Source of the DNA: Aureliella helgolandensis
Lineage (GTDB): Bacteria > Planctomycetota > Planctomycetia > Pirellulales > Pirellulaceae
Direction of reading: 5' to 3'
DNA: 64,000 bases
Assembly (NCBI RefSeq): GCF_007752135.1
Contig: NZ_CP036298.1
Span: forward strand, 6,324,859 to 6,388,858
Shown here: piece by piece, positions 1-9,405 of the stretch
Layout of the letters: the number at the start of each line of letters is the position of its first letter
Numbering within the stretch: position 1 is the first letter of the stretch
Made by a program: the position numbers and the translations under genes
The notes under the pieces: model-generated
What the model was told of the DNA's origin: nothing
Database searches by the model: none
The model's input: the letters and a program-made list of their open reading frames with translations, nothing else

Positions 1-1203
1 GTTTCGCACATCAAGAATGATCCGTTCGTCCACGGTATCCCGCCGAGGTAAGATTGCCCCCGCAGCGGCCAACACAAGTTGGCTCGCCTGCTCGGATGGC
101 TGAACCGTGATAGGAATCGGTGAGTCCGGCCAGGGTTCTGCTCGCTGGATCTGACTATTCGCAGGGACGCGCATCCAGTCGGCCCCAAGACCAGAGGACC
201 CATCTCCTACCAACGACCATTCCCTTTCATCATCTTCCTGCCGATGGTGACCTCGATTGTCGCGTGCATAGAACGTCGGCTCCATCGGGTAGTCTTTCAA
301 GGAGACTTCATACCTTACCTGGCGTGTATCAGGGCCAGGCTGATAAGTGTTTCCAATCAGATTCACTCGTGGCGGATGCTCGCCAACGTGGCTAAATTCC
401 GCACCAAAATACTTCCAGTTGTAGACCAGATTGTTGACCACATGATTGGGTCCGTCGTTATTCGAGATCAACGGATTGCGGGCAACATTGTGGGCCAGCA
501 GATTGTGGTGATAGGAGACCCGGCGAACCTCTGCCCCGATGATGGTACCCTTGCTGTGCGGGCCCTTCTCGTGACTACTATCGTCGAGTGCTTCCGAGAT
601 AATGCACCACTGAATGGTGATATCATTGGCGGCGTACCAAGATTCAACATTCTCATCAGTCGACCAGCTGATCGAACAATGATCGACAATTACATCATGG
701 GGTGGAGTGCTTGCACTGGTAATGCTCAACCCGTCTCCGCAGCAGCCTTTCTCCGCAGTGGGCCCCCGGCGAATGCGCAGCCCGCGCACCGTGGCATCAT
801 GTGTACCGACATTCAGGACAGGTCCATCGAACCGTGGGTCAGCCTTCAGCAATATTCCGCCGCCAGGAGCCGTCTGTCCCGCGATCGTTATATAGGGCTC
901 GCGAATTTGAACCGTTGACTTCAGGGTGATGGTGCCGCCAGTGCGAAAGACCACTGTCCTTGGATTTGCCGCTTCGCAGGCAGCGCGAAAACTCCCTGGG
1001 CCACGATCATTCAAATTGGTGACTTCAATGACTTCCCCTCCACGCCCGCCACGCGATTCAGCACCAAACCCTTCCGCACCGGGAAATGCGGGCAGTGCTC
1101 GGGTTGAGGGCGGCTGTCCCCACACGACTGGACCGAACGCCGCGACAACACCAAGGCTCAAGAGAGCTTGATGAAGAACTAAGCTGAAAGTGTTGGAATT
1201 CAA
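1..1203 (-). CDS. Secreted pectate lyase-like protein (PL1 type), 3' end outside the window
   Basis: The minus strand is open for 401 codons from a TTG at 1203 to the window edge without a stop. No in-frame ATG lies nearby, and an AGG sits about 9 nt upstream of the TTG. The N-terminus is a signal peptide (hydrophobic stretch ending near VVWGQ). The mature start carries FPGAEGFGAESRGGRGGEV followed by VTNLNDRGPGSFRAA, the signature of parallel beta-helix pectate lyases found in many planctomycetes. Later segments (DHCSISWSTDENV, SYHHNLLAHNVARNPL) are typical beta-helix rungs. Family knowledge points to an extracytoplasmic polysaccharide lyase acting on pectin-like or other uronate polymers; the substrate is not determinable here. 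Plus-strand ORFs across this stretch are antisense shadows. Confidence 0.85.
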   Translation of the reverse strand, partial: MNSNTFSLVLHQALLSLGVVAAFGPVVWGQPPSTRALPAFPGAEGFGAESRGGRGGEVIEVTNLNDRGPGSFRAACEAANPRTVVFRTGGTITLKSTVQIREPYITIAGQTAPGGGILLKADPRFDGPVLNVGTHDATVRGLRIRRGPTAEKGCCGDGLSITSASTPPHDVIVDHCSISWSTDENVESWYAANDITIQWCIISEALDDSSHEKGPHSKGTIIGAEVRRVSYHHNLLAHNVARNPLISNNDGPNHVVNNLVYNWKYFGAEFSHVGEHPPRVNLIGNTYQPGPDTRQVRYEVSLKDYPMEPTFYARDNRGHHRQEDDEREWSLVGDGSSGLGADWMRVPANSQIQRAEPWPDSPIPITVQPSEQASQLVLAAAGAILPRRDTVDERIILDVRN

Positions 1204-1906
1204 GACGCACCTATCGTTGAAAAAACGGGAGCTCTCCGCAGGGGACAGCTGCTCCCATTTATGATACCCCAACGGAACAGACTCTGCCGCGGTGAGACAA
1301 TGCGTTGAAAGAAGCACTCCAGAACCACCACGCTCTAGCCATTGCACAATCGACCTCTCATGACACCAGCTCATCCTCTGGGACAGCAATGCATGCAGCA
1401 ACCGGCTTGGCGCGACCAAAGGGAACCTTGGTAAGACAATGCTGGCGGCAAGTGCCAATGGAGTATGGGGGGCGGCAACTCAACTGACAGCAGAATGCAA
1501 TTGGGGCAATAGCAAACCATCGCAATCAATATATCGCAAAAATTGAGTTCGACCGCCTAGCTCTTGAGCGATGTGCAGTCCCGAATTGAATGCATACCAC
1601 TCGAGACGCCTGCGACTCTGAAACTTCGGCTATCCTATTAGCAAGCGATGATTGTGATTGGTTTCCAGCCGGTTTCCGAAAACGTCTGGAGTAAGATGGG
1701 AACCGACGAGTCCCCGGGTTGCTCCCATTGAAGGATGGATGCGGTTCGCGTCTTGATATGTGCACTCTGCGAAGTGGTGCCGTAGAATTTAATCAGCCAT
1801 GGGTTTCGATCGATGGATCGAAAGCTGGCAATTGCTGATTTTCTCGTCCTCCCTACGGCGGATCGCAATGGAGTTGGATAAATACTATGAAAGTAAAACC
1901 GTGATC
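1204..1906. other. Intergenic region between divergent genes
   Basis: About 700 bp between the divergently transcribed lyase and hydrolase genes. Short ORFs here have no recognisable domain or plausible codon pattern. It should hold both promoters, but I could not pick a convincing -35/-10 pair. Confidence 0.5.
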
Positions 1907-3817
1907 ATGAGTCCAGTAAGAAGCGAGCTGTCTGCAGTCGGGCGAGGGTTATTCGTGGCAATCGGATTGCTGCTGCTCGTCGCGAGCGGCAGCCTCGCTT
2001 CGGCCAATGAATTTGTGGTAGAGAAAAATGTAATGTTGCCGATGCGAGATGGCGTGCATTTGGCGACCGACATATATCGCCCAGCCCAGAATGGCAAGGC
2101 AGTCGAAGAACCGCTACCGGTCATCCTTTCGCGACTTCCCTACAACAAAGACGGGCAAGCTGGTGCGGCGAAGTATTACGCCACGCACGGCTACGTTTTT
2201 GTCGCCCAAGACACTCGCGGTCGATACAACTCCGAGGGCGAATGGCACATGCTTAGTGACGACGGCGACGACGGAGTCGATTGCGCGGCATGGATTGGCA
2301 AACAGGCGTGGTCCGATGGTAAGATCGGAATGATCGGCACGTCGTACTTCGGCGGCACCCAGCACGCGATGGCTTTGGCTGGGGCGCCCGAATTGGCAAC
2401 GGTAATTCCGGTCGATGCAATGTCGAACATGGGCCGCCAAAGTCTTCGAAATGGCGGTGCGTTCGAGCTGCGATTTTGGAATTGGATTTTTCTGAATGCC
2501 GGACGAGGAAGTCGAGCGGCGCGCGATGCGGGAACGGCTGACGTACTGGCAACACTGGCGGAACAAAGACTTGCGTATTTGGACCAACTGCCGACACGGC
2601 GTGGCACGACTCCTCTGAAACTGGCACCGGAGTATGAAGACTGGTTGGTTTCCGCGATGGAGCACGGCATCAACGACACCTTTTGGGCTCAAAACAATAT
2701 CGTCGATGCACCAGAGAACTACAAAGACATTCCCGTCTACCTAGTGTCCGGTTGGTACGACTCTTGGGGTGGAAACACGACGGCAAATTTCATGGCACTC
2801 AATCGCACGATCAAGGGGCCCGTCTACATGATCATGGGGCCGTGGATTCACGGTCAGCAAGCCGCCTACGCTCACGGTCAAGTGAATTTCGGCAAACAAG
2901 CGGCTATCGCGGACCAATGGGCATGGCGTAAGGAGTGGTACGACCATTGGCTCAAAGGAGTCGACAACTCGGTCGGAAAGGCAGCACCGTTCGAAACGCG
3001 CGTCCGAATCTTTGTGATGGGTACCGGTGATGGCAGAAAAGATGGCAATGGCCGTTTGCGGCACGGCGGGTTTTGGCGAAACGAAAACGAATGGCCGCTG
3101 GCGCGAACCGAGTACACCGATTTCTATCTGCAAGCAGACGGTGGATTGTCGGAAGCCCCATCCCCCATCGAAGAGTCAGTCACCCAGTTCCAGTTTTCGC
3201 CCGATAATCCCGTGCCGACTATCGGCGGCAACATCTCATCCGGTGATGATATCCTCGTCCAAGGTGCCTGGAACCAGATGGGCGGCCCGCATATTTGGAA
3301 TTTCCAGCAGCCCATTCCGCTCTCCGCCCGCAAGGACGTACTGGTATTCCAGTCAGAGCCGCTTGAAAGCGATCTTGAAGTCACCGGTGAAATCGAGGTG
3401 CGTTTGTTCGCTTCAAGTTCCGCTGTTGACACCGACTTCACCGCTAAATTGATTGATGTCTACCCACCGTCGGAAGATTGGCCAGGCGGATTCGATCTGA
3501 ATATCGGCGATGGCATCATTCGTGGCCGATTTCGCGAATCCCTCCAGAGAGAAGTTTTGATGAATCCCGGGGAGGCGTATGAGTTCACGATCAAACTGTA
3601 TCCGACTTCTAACGTATTCAAGAAGGGACACCGCATCCGAGTCGACGTTTCGAGCTCCAACTTCCCACGCTTTGATGTCAATCCAAATACAGGCGAACCG
3701 CTCAACCGTCAGAGGATGTCCAACGTGGCGGTCCAGACGATCTATCACGATGCGGACCATCCGAGCCGAATCGTATTGCCAGTCATCCCACCGCAAGCCC
3801 GCGGGGCCGTTCGGTAG
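1907..3817 (+). CDS. Secreted CocE/NonD-family hydrolase (S15 X-Pro dipeptidyl-peptidase-like)
   Basis: A 636-residue alpha/beta hydrolase. I start it at the ATG at 1907 because that places a clean signal peptide (VGRGLFVAIGLLLLVASGSL, cleavage near ASA) at the N-terminus; the frame stays open upstream to 1799 and includes an ATG at 1868. The strand after the signal (MLPMRDGVHLATDIYRP) and the nucleophile elbow GTSYFGG with Ser146 are those of CocE/NonD esterases and X-Pro peptidases. The C-terminal half (about residues 400-630) has the jelly-roll domain of this family (ELYPTSNVFKKGHRIRVDVSS-like stretch). Length fits the family. It probably hydrolyses an ester or acyl bond in the periplasm; substrate unknown. 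It appears to be a single-gene unit ending in a hairpin. Confidence 0.88.
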   Translation: MSPVRSELSAVGRGLFVAIGLLLLVASGSLASANEFVVEKNVMLPMRDGVHLATDIYRPAQNGKAVEEPLPVILSRLPYNKDGQAGAAKYYATHGYVFVAQDTRGRYNSEGEWHMLSDDGDDGVDCAAWIGKQAWSDGKIGMIGTSYFGGTQHAMALAGAPELATVIPVDAMSNMGRQSLRNGGAFELRFWNWIFLNAGRGSRAARDAGTADVLATLAEQRLAYLDQLPTRRGTTPLKLAPEYEDWLVSAMEHGINDTFWAQNNIVDAPENYKDIPVYLVSGWYDSWGGNTTANFMALNRTIKGPVYMIMGPWIHGQQAAYAHGQVNFGKQAAIADQWAWRKEWYDHWLKGVDNSVGKAAPFETRVRIFVMGTGDGRKDGNGRLRHGGFWRNENEWPLARTEYTDFYLQADGGLSEAPSPIEESVTQFQFSPDNPVPTIGGNISSGDDILVQGAWNQMGGPHIWNFQQPIPLSARKDVLVFQSEPLESDLEVTGEIEVRLFASSSAVDTDFTAKLIDVYPPSEDWPGGFDLNIGDGIIRGRFRESLQREVLMNPGEAYEFTIKLYPTSNVFKKGHRIRVDVSSSNFPRFDVNPNTGEPLNRQRMSNVAVQTIYHDADHPSRIVLPVIPPQARGAVR

Positions 3818-3825
3818 ACGGCCCC
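3803..3825 (+). terminator. Hairpin over the stop codon of the CocE-type gene
   Basis: GGGGCCGT (3803-3810) pairs perfectly with ACGGCCCC (3818-3825) around a 7-nt loop that contains the TAG stop. It is GC-rich with no clear T-tract, so it could be a terminator or an mRNA-end stabiliser. Confidence 0.45.
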
Positions 3826-4236
3826 CCACCGACTCGCACCGTAGCAGCAGCGAATCCGGACTTGCTCACGCGCGGGTGACACTTTCAACAAGCCCTATTG
3901 CAACGCGTCAAGCGAACTAGCAGGCTCTGCTTTACTGCGAAGAAAGCAGTCGCGCTAAACGCAGCCGGCGCCCCGATTGGGCAACTGGCAGTGGCGACGC
4001 TGACCGGGCGTGCCCAGCGACTGCACAGCACGAACCAGTAAAGCCCCTCTCCACGATGGGCGATGATCCAACCGTTTATTGCGTTAGACAGCAGACTCAA
4101 ACCGTTTTTCATTGGGCTGGTGAGGATTGCTCACTATCTTCGGGCCAACTGTCGTCGATCCACCAGCGACCGTTGCCTTCCTTCAGCCCCATCCGGTAAC
4201 CGGTGCCGCCCCTAATGGCCCATGCACCAGAATCGC
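3818..4236. other. Intergenic region between convergent genes
   Basis: About 420 bp between convergent genes. Besides the hairpin above, CTGCTTT (3927-3933) can pair with AAAGCAG (3943-3949) across a 9-nt loop. No gene recognised. Confidence 0.4.
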
Positions 4237-7200
4237 TCAATTCGATGGGTACTCATTCCGGGGATTTTCGTCCAGTTTCGAACTGGAGTCGGCTGCACCG
4301 CGTTGCGAGAATTCTAAGACAAACTGGCGCGGATTCTTGAGTAGCGAAGGGGACGCTGCAATCAACATCAACTCGCTTTGCGTTGGTTCCCTTGCCACGC
4401 CGCCGGTCAGCTCATCTCGCATGCTGCCAGCGGCTTGGTAGAGCGCCGCTCGCGCAGTCGCTGGAGGATCGTCGATGCAAGAACGCTCCAACAAGGCTTC
4501 GAGATCGCCCGTCAACTTGCGATGTTCGTCACTCGGCTCCTCGTGCTCCAGTTTTCGATACATCCCCAACAAACCCGACGCCGTGATTAGATAGTTGGTG
4601 GCGAATTGCTCAATCACGCGATTCGAGTAGCAATCCAGGCAGCCCGCCGTGTCACCGCAAAATTGGCAATCAGCATAGTACTGCATCAAGGATTCGGGCG
4701 TCGCGAACGCTGCATTTCCTTCAGCAGTAGCCGATTCTTTAGGATGCGAAGACGACTGGCTTGGCTGATTGGAATTCGCCGCCCCTTGTTCACTGCTCAC
4801 GGAAGTCGCAGATGCCTTCAGCAGCTTGCCAATGGTGTCGTCAACATCATGAGTGTCATAGCCACCTTCGCCGTAGAAGGGCATGTGTAGCTCTGGCTGC
4901 AAAATCCCCTCGGTGTCGACGATGTAGACCCTCGGATAGTTTTCGATCCCCCAGTCTTGCGAAAGCGGAGGATTCAACAGAGGCTGCCGGATCACCGTGA
5001 AGTTCAGGTCACCTCGCTGCGAAGCAGCACGAAGACTTGCTCGGTCATCCGTGTTGATAATTCCAACAAATTTCACGGGAGCCCAGCTATACTTGGCGAC
5101 CAATTGCCGTAAAGGGGCGTACATTTCTTGATAGTTGGCCATGGTGCTTTGCAGAAACAGTAACACGACAATCTTGCCTCGATATCTGCTCAACTGAAAT
5201 GGTTGCCCGTCGACATTCGAGGTAATAATCTCTGGAGCCGTTTCACCAATCCTGACTTGGTTGATCGCATGAGAGAGTCGACGAGCTGCATTACCGCCGG
5301 TGCCATAGCTACTGACACGAACGTTAGAATAGTCGTTCTCCAACCGCTCTAGCTTGGAATTCAGGTCCGCGCGAAGCTGCGCAAAGTCCGTGTTTTCCAG
5401 TTTCTCGAGCATGTATCGTTGCTCAAGCTTTACCTGCAGTGAATCGTCGTTGCCCCCGTTGAGTTTCAGACGCTGTTCGTGAAGGAATGTTGGTAGCAGC
5501 GATTCTACAGCTAGCAGTTGCTTGCCCTGCAGTAGCTGGACCACGAGGACCTCCGCCTGTGTATCACGGTAGGGACTTTTTTCAACTAGCTGTTGTAGGA
5601 AGCCTGCGGTTTGAGATTGAAAAGGACCGTTGCCAAATAAGGGAACGATCCTTTCTAGTCCACGTTGGTTGATGTAGTGATCCAGGATTCGTTCACTAGC
5701 TTCTACGCGCGCTTGGGCCGATTGGGACGCGGGGTCTCCAACACTGCCCGCCATCCTGGCAACCTCCATCAATGCTTCGAACCCTGCGTCGGATTCGGGG
5801 TATCTCTCTTCAAAGGCCAAGTACTTCGTAGGCATAATCTCGCGAGGGTCCAATTCCTTGATCACTCGATTCAATTCGACTTCATCAGACGCTTCGCTCC
5901 TTGCCTTTTCATATTTTGCAGCCAGTTTGCTGTATTCGATCTGCAGTTCTCTCAGTTCACTGAAAGCTGGATTATCTAAGTTCGGCGCGAGGGAGCTATC
6001 GAATGGCGAAGCAAGTTCAGGTTGTTCCAACGCCGCAGTTCTACCAGCCCGAGAGAGACTCAGCTCGAGGGATCCCGCTAGCGCTGGCACTCCGAGTTCA
6101 AATAGTTGCTCACACAGCTTGGTCAGGGATTCGTTGAGACGCTTCAAGCGAGCCACTGATTCGGCGACATCATTTTCATTTGGTTCTACTCCTGCAGTCA
6201 AGTGGCGGTGTTCGGCTTCGGCCATACCGCGTTCCTCGAGAAGCAAGCGATGAGACAGCACAAGATCTTGGATTGCCTTTTCGTCTGCTGCGGACCTCGG
6301 CTGAGCGAACTTTTTTCGGTAGGTGTCAGCGATTGCTCGAACCATCAAGTCGCGGCTCGATCTGGTGGTCACGTCACCATATAAACCAATTTCAATTTGC
6401 GAATCTCCAATGGACTTGACCAGAAAATACTTCTTTAGGTTTCGGAGCGTCTCGGCGTTCGGAGACGATGGAAAGGGCAGCTCCTTCGGCCATTCGACGC
6501 TCGCAAGAAATCCCTCGCTTTGGACCAGCCTGACGTGCGTGTGAAGAACCTCACTTTCCGCCCATCCATTGCTAGGGCTGGTAGCAACGGTCACAATCTC
6601 GGATACATAGGTGGAAGGTTCCTCAGTCTCCTTCAAGCGAGTCAATAGCATTGGTATTCCTGTAGGCATGCCTTCCAAATCACATTTTTGGAACTCAAGA
6701 TGATTGGCGTCGCGCAATTCGTATCGAAATTGGAGTTCCACCAGCTCCTCGTCGGCTGAGGGTGCCGCGTACGTGATGAGACGCATCCGCTGGTTGGGTA
6801 AAAGCTGATAGACATAGTGCTCCGTGGACTCAGGCTCATTCAGACTGGTAATCTTCCATTTCTCAAATGTCACAACGATATTTTCGCCAAAGTGCATCCG
6901 CGATTCATCCCGTTCCAAATTCGTAACCCGCCATGAGCCAGATAGTTGCTCGCTAATATCGGACGCAACGAACGATGGTGTTTTCGTTCGCCGAATCCGG
7001 ATCGTTTGGTTTTCCCCATGCGCAAGCGTTACGGTGTTTTTTTCGATTTCGATTTCCGGAAACTCTCCATCCAGCTCGACTACATACTCCCCAGCGGCAA
7101 TGCGAGTCGAACTCCCCTGCTTAGATACCTGCAACGATTCGACCAGTTCGTCATTCCGCAAGATCCGGACTGCGATTTCATCGATCTCGGATTCTATTGT

Positions 7201-8478
7201 GAGCGTACCCTTGTTGAACTCCAGAACAATTAGCACTCCCGAAAAAAATAATGCGAGCGCCAAGGCTCCAGCAGCGACCAGTTTTGCGAGGGGAGGGCGT
7301 GCAATTTTTTGTGGCGCGATGTCCACCGAGATTGATTCAGGCAGCGGCACCGTGGTGGGTTGCTGCAAGTGGCTGAGGCAGCCTTCCAGTAGCTGAGCGA
7401 TCTCTTGTGCGCTCTCGAAACGATCGGCCGGCGTTTTGGCCAACAACCTCATCACGACATTATCTAGCCACCAAGGTATCTCGGGCTGAATCGTTTGCAG
7501 GCGGCGTGGTTCGTCGTTGCCAATTCGATTCAATACCCCCATGGTCGTCTCGGCTCGAAACGGAGAGTGCCCCGTGAGCATGAAGTACATCACGCTTCCC
7601 AATGAAAACAGATCACTGCGGTGATCGATCTCATCGCCATGCGCCTGCTCGGGTGACATGTACTGTGGTGTACCAGAAATCATCCCGCTGCATGTCATGC
7701 TGGCATCATCGACAGCCCGGGCCAAACCAAAATCGGTAATCTGGACACGTTCCACTCCATTTTCAAGCAATATATTGGCCGGTTTGATATCTCGGTGGAC
7801 CAACCCCTGTTGGTGTGCCGCTGCCAGCCCCTCGGCAATCTGCAATGCGATCCGTACCGATTCGATCGTGGAAAGGGGACCGTCCGACTCGACTCTTTGT
7901 TGTAGGCTTTTGCCTTCCACGACCGGCATCACTAGGTACGGAAAACCCTCGTGGTCATCGACTGTTTGGATGGGGACAACGTGTGGGTGCACTACAGCTG
8001 CCGCACTTTTAGCCTCCCGCGAGAATCGTCTGCGTGCTGCGGCACTGGAGGCCAGTTCGGGGGCCAGCACCTTCACCGCACAGTAGCGTTCCAGCGCTGG
8101 ATCGTAACCCCGCATCACAATCCCCATCCCGCCACGGCCAAGAATTTCCATAATCTCGTAGCGGGCAAAACGGCCAAGGGACTGAGGATGTTCCGACGCT
8201 TGCAGAAAGGGCGGTAGGGTGGTCCCCATCCCTGCGGGAGCTGAATTCGGGATCGCATTGGTCGAGGCAGCTAGTGGCGACAGATCATCTTGCTGCATCA
8301 TACCAGCCACTTCATTCCAACTCATCCCGCCACTGGACAGCGTCTCCAACTTGGTTTGGCAGGCTGCACACGATTCAACGTGTGCAAGCATGTCACTTGC
8401 TGTCTCCCGGGGATTGTCACGAAGTAGTTGCAGCAGTGATTGGTCGTCGTAGTGAAATCTTGCGATCATCGTAAGCAC
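4237..8478 (-). CDS. Large membrane Ser/Thr protein kinase with TIGR03067-like and thioredoxin-like domains
   Basis: 1413 residues. N-terminal short zinc-finger-like motif (H33, C37, C40, as in anti-sigma HC2 domains); Hanks-type kinase about 107-370 with Gly-loop LGRGGMG, Lys136, HRD (Asp230), DFG (Asp249) and GTPQYMSPEQ; one membrane segment about 399-420; a PEGA-like beta region about 425-500; a TIGR03067-like domain about 510-620 (LSGSWRVTNLERDESR); a long helical region; a thioredoxin/TlpA-like domain about 1075-1219 (GETAPEI, RGKIVVLLFLQST, NYPRVYIVDTEG); and a C-terminal four-cysteine cluster (C1271, C1274, C1280, C1283). The thioredoxin-like domain has QSTMANYQ where CXXC is expected, so it is not a classical disulfide catalyst. 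GTG at 8478 follows the sigma-factor stop directly; an ATG at 8469 behind AGGTG is the alternative start. Kinase inside and sensory domains outside is inferred. Confidence 0.9.
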   Translation of the reverse strand: MLTMIARFHYDDQSLLQLLRDNPRETASDMLAHVESCAACQTKLETLSSGGMSWNEVAGMMQQDDLSPLAASTNAIPNSAPAGMGTTLPPFLQASEHPQSLGRFARYEIMEILGRGGMGIVMRGYDPALERYCAVKVLAPELASSAAARRRFSREAKSAAAVVHPHVVPIQTVDDHEGFPYLVMPVVEGKSLQQRVESDGPLSTIESVRIALQIAEGLAAAHQQGLVHRDIKPANILLENGVERVQITDFGLARAVDDASMTCSGMISGTPQYMSPEQAHGDEIDHRSDLFSLGSVMYFMLTGHSPFRAETTMGVLNRIGNDEPRRLQTIQPEIPWWLDNVVMRLLAKTPADRFESAQEIAQLLEGCLSHLQQPTTVPLPESISVDIAPQKIARPPLAKLVAAGALALALFFSGVLIVLEFNKGTLTIESEIDEIAVRILRNDELVESLQVSKQGSSTRIAAGEYVVELDGEFPEIEIEKNTVTLAHGENQTIRIRRTKTPSFVASDISEQLSGSWRVTNLERDESRMHFGENIVVTFEKWKITSLNEPESTEHYVYQLLPNQRMRLITYAAPSADEELVELQFRYELRDANHLEFQKCDLEGMPTGIPMLLTRLKETEEPSTYVSEIVTVATSPSNGWAESEVLHTHVRLVQSEGFLASVEWPKELPFPSSPNAETLRNLKKYFLVKSIGDSQIEIGLYGDVTTRSSRDLMVRAIADTYRKKFAQPRSAADEKAIQDLVLSHRLLLEERGMAEAEHRHLTAGVEPNENDVAESVARLKRLNESLTKLCEQLFELGVPALAGSLELSLSRAGRTAALEQPELASPFDSSLAPNLDNPAFSELRELQIEYSKLAAKYEKARSEASDEVELNRVIKELDPREIMPTKYLAFEERYPESDAGFEALMEVARMAGSVGDPASQSAQARVEASERILDHYINQRGLERIVPLFGNGPFQSQTAGFLQQLVEKSPYRDTQAEVLVVQLLQGKQLLAVESLLPTFLHEQRLKLNGGNDDSLQVKLEQRYMLEKLENTDFAQLRADLNSKLERLENDYSNVRVSSYGTGGNAARRLSHAINQVRIGETAPEIITSNVDGQPFQLSRYRGKIVVLLFLQSTMANYQEMYAPLRQLVAKYSWAPVKFVGIINTDDRASLRAASQRGDLNFTVIRQPLLNPPLSQDWGIENYPRVYIVDTEGILQPELHMPFYGEGGYDTHDVDDTIGKLLKASATSVSSEQGAANSNQPSQSSSHPKESATAEGNAAFATPESLMQYYADCQFCGDTAGCLDCYSNRVIEQFATNYLITASGLLGMYRKLEHEEPSDEHRKLTGDLEALLERSCIDDPPATARAALYQAAGSMRDELTGGVAREPTQSELMLIAASPSLLKNPRQFVLEFSQRGAADSSSKLDENPRNEYPSN

Positions 8479-9081
8479 CTATTCATCTATATCGTTTTGA
8501 ATTTCTTCACGAATCTTTGCCAACACGCGACAACGCGCTACACGGACGGCACCGACGGTTTTCCCGATGCTGGACGCGACATGTTCAACGGACTGATTCT
8601 CGACGGATGTCTGCCAAAAACATTGCCACGTTAATTCACTAAACTGATTTTTCACCTTTTCTGCTGCTTGCTGGAAACGCGCTCTGCGATACTCGATGCG
8701 AAATAACGTCGCCGTCTGATCCTCAGGAGTCGGAGCTTGGCTGAGAAGATATTGGACGTCACTGTCTCCACTGCCGATCGGCCCACGCCGGCCCGAAAAC
8801 GGACCACGCATCAACTGATTCACCACGAGGTTGCGGGTAATTTGGTACAACCACCGCCGGAACGATCCTTCACCGCTCGACGTGAAGGATTCAAGCGATT
8901 TTCCGACTGCAGAAAGCACATCCTGAGCTACGTCGTCTGCGTCGGCGTTTTGCAGGCCCTTCGCTCTGGCAACCCGAATCACGAGCGGCCGATAGACAGC
9001 AGCAAACTCAGTCCAGGCTTCCTCCGAAGCAGGGTCATTCAGGCTTGCGATCAGTGACGCTCGTGTTTCGGGACCTAGCAA
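8479..9081 (-). CDS. ECF-type RNA polymerase sigma factor
   Basis: 200 residues. Region 2 (EFAAVYRPLVIRVARAKGL, then DADDVAQDVLSAV) and region 4 (SVEHVASSIGKTVGAVRVAR, a helix-turn-helix) are clear, and FRRWLYQITRNLV matches the region 2.3/2.4 core. It starts with TTG at 9081, 9 nt behind a full AGGAGG. Its TAG is followed directly by the kinase GTG, so the two are surely cotranscribed. This matches the planctomycete ECF groups that are genetically linked to Ser/Thr kinases, where phosphorylation rather than an ordinary anti-sigma is thought to control the factor; that mechanism is inferred here. Confidence 0.92.
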   Translation of the reverse strand: MLGPETRASLIASLNDPASEEAWTEFAAVYRPLVIRVARAKGLQNADADDVAQDVLSAVGKSLESFTSSGEGSFRRWLYQITRNLVVNQLMRGPFSGRRGPIGSGDSDVQYLLSQAPTPEDQTATLFRIEYRRARFQQAAEKVKNQFSELTWQCFWQTSVENQSVEHVASSIGKTVGAVRVARCRVLAKIREEIQNDIDE

Positions 9082-9312
9082 AAAATCAATCCTCCTACCT
9101 ACACATCACCGGCAGATTTGAAGCGTTACAGAAATTGCCAGAGAATTTGCCGAGAATATCCAGTTTGCTGGACATCTCGCAATTGCCACCAGGCATTCCT
9201 TGATTCCGGGAATGCCTGTTCCCTATTCGGGGCAGATGGGCTAGCAGACGATCCTCGTGGTGGAACGCTAGTGAATTGTCAAGACTAAGAATTACGGTTT
9301 AGCGAGCGTTCA

Positions 9313-9380
9313 GAAAAAGGTGTCCGACACCAAAAGTGCAAAGCACCCGAAGGGCCGTTCCGGCTTTTGGTGTCGGACAC
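9313..9380. repeat. Left IS end with nested 17-bp palindrome
   Basis: GTGTCCGACACCAAAAG (from 9321) and its perfect inverse CTTTTGGTGTCGGACAC (ending 9380) flank a 26-27-nt spacer. The palindrome uses the same GTGTCSGACAC core as the IS ends, so a second end-like sequence appears stacked on the first. Confidence 0.6.
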
Positions 9381-9405
9381 GAATGGCACTTAATCGGCGT
9401 AAGTC

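Noticed and set aside
244-918. 224-codon plus-strand open frame
   Set aside because: Antisense to the lyase gene whose minus-strand protein is clearly recognisable.
2114-2692. Minus-strand open frames inside the CocE-type gene
   Set aside because: Shadows of a strongly coding plus-strand frame; no domain.
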